A stretch of 64,000 nt of DNA, taken from assembly GCF_017591435.1 (NCBI RefSeq), contig NC_059299.1, positions 11,988,317-12,052,316 on the forward strand, read 5' to 3'. Below the pieces are notes generated by a model that was not told the origin of the DNA, searched no databases, and saw nothing but the letters and a program-made list of their open reading frames with translations. Numbering within the stretch: position 1 is the stretch's first letter; each line of letters opens with the position of its first letter. Made by a program: the position numbers and the translations under genes. Below are positions 61,605 through 64,000 of this stretch, piece after piece. Source of the stretch: Portunus trituberculatus (lineage: Eukaryota; Arthropoda; Malacostraca; Decapoda; Portunidae).

Positions 61605-61958
61605 ACAGTGCGAATATAAGGATGGAAATTGAATATAGGCATGAAGGATTGTCCTAGAGAGAGAGAGAGAGAACTGGGGTGGGGGAGGAAGGGAGAGAAC
61701 AATAAATGAATTAGAGGGATGGGTCAGGTCACACACCTAATCGTTCAAATTCTTGATGAAATGTGGCAGCACTGGAAGGCCTGCTATTCCCTAAGGAACT
61801 CCACCAGAAAGCTGCATTTAGATTTGGAAGAATATAGCAAGACCAATATGTTGGTCTTGTTTTGTGACTGCTTTCTCCAGTTGCTAGGCACTGATTGTGA
61901 GTCAGAAACTCTATGTACATAAAATATCAGTCACAAATTGGCACACGTAAACCCGTCT
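60455..61958 (+). mobile_element. PIF/Harbinger-like element, decayed
   Basis: 1504 bp flanked by TAA on both sides (60452-60454, 61959-61961). Inverted ends of about 60 bp: left AGGCTAGTTCACACGTGTC, right reversed AGACGGGTTTACGTGTGCC, followed on both by GACTGATATTTTA and TAGAGTTTCTGA. A 68-codon plus-strand frame starts at 60613 (MSSSSDDAETAVTLLLAYRK), resembling the acidic/Leu-rich start of Harbinger nucleases, but no nuclease domain follows. It contains a T-run (60917-60947) and (AC)n (61569-61607). A three-base TAA/TTA duplication is the PIF/Harbinger signature. Confidence 0.8.
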
Positions 61959-61961
61959 TAA

Positions 61962-62522
61962 CAAAAGTTTAGCAATAAGTAGCAACTAAAAGTTGGCAAC
62001 TCTGGCTGCACTATGTAGGAACTTGAAAGTCAGTCACCATTGTCACTGTCACTTCATAGTGGCTGGGCAAACAATATAGGTGGAATTTGTAGTTAGTGGT
62101 TGCCTGTTTGTTTTCTCTCAAAGCCATGCTCTCTGGCTACCTTGAAGTGTCAAATGATATTTACAGGACATTCTATAATACATTTGGTAATTGGTCCTTT
62201 CTAAGCGCAAGGAATTGTGGCCAAATCTGAGGGTCTCTGCAAACACTCCATCTCCAGTTTGCTTAACTTTGTGCTTTGACCATTTTATCGTGCTTATGTA
62301 TTTACATAGTATGTAATATTAACTGTTTAGTAATAATGTTTCAAGAGAGCAGGAAAGATGAAAAGATGAGTGACAAGTAGTATTTCAAGTTATTAGATGA
62401 CTTTATGTAGTCAAGTGTCAGTGGCGTAGCTACTGCAGCCTTAGTTTGCAGCTCTTCCCAGAAATAATACAATATTATGATGCTCAGTAGCATGTGTATG
62501 TGTGTGTGTGTGTGTATGTATA
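61962..62522. other. Gene-free stretch, nothing recognised
   Basis: Between the Harbinger-like and the pogo/Tigger-type element. No gene seen. A short (GT)n lies just before the latter. Confidence 0.5.
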
Positions 62523-63225
62523 CAGGTAACTTGATTTACGTGTGTTCTATTTATGAGTTTTTGTTATAACGTGACCGAAAAAATATAATTAATTTAATTT
62601 GCGCGATCGGTTTGCTTGTACGCATTTAGCCCAACCGCATTTTCAAACTGAGGGCCAGACACAATTTCAAACTGCGCACCAGAGAGTTCCATAGCTGGCC
62701 GATTGGTGGGAGTTCCGTTCTTCGCGTGCCTCATTTGCAGTCTGCCAGCACTGAGTGTAGACGGAATCTCTTCAATCTGTCTATAATTCACCAAGATGGC
62801 CCCAAAATGTCCTTCATCTTCTTCTGCATGTGGGTTTATTTTTGATAAGTGGATTTTTGATAAAGTGGTAAAGCTCAGAGGAAGATGGTGACTGACTGGT
62901 GTGAGTGGTGAAGGCAGAGACACAGTGAGTGTTGTATTTACGTATTCTTTGTTTTGTTGTTTTCTCTTATTATTTTTTGCTTTCTCTTATTATTTCTTCC
63001 TTTTCCCTTTTCTTTAAATACATTTCTAGTATTTAGAATGGTAAATAATAAAAACATGTTAATTTAGCCAAATAGAGTATTTTGTACAAATTTTTTTTGG
63101 ACCACATCCCGCATCTCCCACATTATCTATTGTTTCTTATGAGAATTACATGTTTGTTTTACGCGAATTTTGATATATGCGATGCCTTTTGGAATGCATC
63201 TATCGCGTAAATCAAGAGTTACATG
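62523..63225 (+). mobile_element. pogo/Tigger-type element, non-autonomous, element 3
   Basis: 703 bp between TA dinucleotides (62521-62522, 63226-63227). Ends CAGGTAACTTGATTTACG and, reversed, CATGTAACTCTTGATTTACG. At 62795 an ATG opens MAPKCPSSSSAC, the expected kind of Tigger transposase start, and stops soon after. Internal deletion derivative. Confidence 0.75.
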
Positions 63226-63239
63226 TATATATCAATCAA

Positions 63240-63595
63240 TCAATCATGGGGTGCATACACCAGGGGGCGTGTTGCCTCACCTACCCTATGGTGCCACTCC
63301 GGGCAGTCACGCCTCACAAGTCTCCATGCAGGCTCCCTTCCCATGCCAAGCAACCCCAGCAAGAGGAATTGACTTGCCGTAGCCATGAGTTGTGTGGACG
63401 TCCCTTTGGTCTCCTCCATGCTGGGTTACCCCTTTTAGAGACAGCCTGAGATGCAGGTTTGGCTTCTGCCACATGCCCATATAGTTGCAGTTGGCGTGGA
63501 TGGACTATGCTAGTAATCGGCCTTGAATCAGTCTCTAGGAGCAATCACTGATTTGACAAAGTCATACCAGCGGTACCCCATGATCCCATGATTTT
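63240..63595 (-). pseudogene. RTE-like LINE 3' end fragment
   Basis: Minus-strand frame (63544-63314): HPRQLQLYGHVAEA, NPAWRRPKGRPHNSWLRQVN, SSCWGCLAWEG, a C-terminal motif of RTE-type elements (RQLxxxGHV ... RRPxGRPxxxW). The 3' end passes into (ATTG)n near 63228-63250, a tetranucleotide tail. 5' truncated. Confidence 0.65.
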
Positions 63596-63605
63596 ATATA
63601 TACAG

Positions 63606-64000
63606 TAAGTCTTCGTTATACGGTACATATGCATTCCTGAAAACCTTACCGCATATCGAATTTACCATATACCAAACCCATTATAACATGTAATAATAGG
63701 GGATGCATTCCAGCATGTCCAAAGTCACCCATACAGAAATAAAAATACATGAAAATAATCATTAGAAAAAAAAAAGGTAAAGTACTGCACAAAAGAAATA
63801 AACAAAATGTTTTTTATTTACCATTCAATTGCCATGTATTCTATCAGATGATGTCCCTCCAGAGGTTAAGGGACAGTAGGGATTTCAGCCCTTACTTATC
63901 TGCCGCTGAGTGGGCAGACGAGGATAAGACGTCGTCGTCTGCATTGTCGGAAGCAGATGTAGAAGGGCCAGCTGTAGCAGGGTTGGCACGTTTCAATGGT
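63606..64000. mobile_element. Left edge of a further pogo/Tigger-type element, cut by the window end
   Basis: After TA at 63604-63605 comes CAGTAAGTCTTCGTTATACG, with terminal sequence similar in kind to the other TA-flanked elements (terminal words ending in unpaired ATACGG and CATTCC). Near the window end the minus strand encodes PLKRANPATAGPSTSASDNA, a possible transposase C-terminal tail. The right end is outside the window. Confidence 0.5.

Overview
The window looks like nuclear DNA of an arthropod, most likely a decapod crustacean. This is inferred from three things: a degenerate interstitial TTAGG-type tract, very dense long dinucleotide microsatellites, and a mix of tRNA-derived SINEs with CR1/L2-, I-, RTE- and R2-group LINE relics. 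No organism name can be read from the sequence. There are no operons, phage genes or CRISPR arrays, and no intact autonomous transposon.

Only one host gene can be defended. It is a FAM177A1-like gene on the minus strand, with its start codon at 46218 and six phase-0 coding exons (46153-46218, 44119-44280, 43617-43781, 40684-40827, 39374-39502, 28412-28504). The reading is continuous over 252 codons. The last intron is about 10.9 kb and the last exon is the least certain. A possible terminal exon of a convergent plus-strand gene lies at 24863-24975 (weak).

Layout. 1-23.3 kb is gene-free and crowded with microsatellites. It holds a SINE set in (AC)n, a TTAGG-like tract, two purine-rich minisatellites, a (GA)n-bearing dispersed repeat, an inverted pair of TTAA-flanked piggyBac-like MITEs, a higher-order CTG/CTA array, a pure (TA)n of about 1.83 kb and a hAT MITE. 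23.4-31.7 kb is AT-rich and almost free of microsatellites; its right part is intron 5 of the FAM177 gene. 31.7-37.5 kb, still inside intron 5, is a stack of retroelements: three CR1/L2 3' fragments and five SINEs, all but the last SINE on the minus strand and most joined by (AC)n. 37.5-46.3 kb holds the other FAM177 exons, two pogo/Tigger-type elements and a CCTAA-bearing minisatellite. 47.7-59.1 kb is a LINE graveyard: an I-group LINE head-to-head with a CR1/L2 LINE, another LINE 3' end, and an R2-clade relic interrupted by a near-perfect 110-bp palindrome. 59.2-64 kb holds a SINE, a foldback Tc1/mariner derivative, a PIF/Harbinger-like element with a TAA target duplication, a third pogo/Tigger-type element, an RTE-like LINE end, and the edge of a further element.

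The most interesting pattern is that tRNA-Val-derived SINEs of two families with a shared body repeatedly lie between (AC)n arrays on both sides, suggesting a retroposition system that lands in (AC)n microsatellites.
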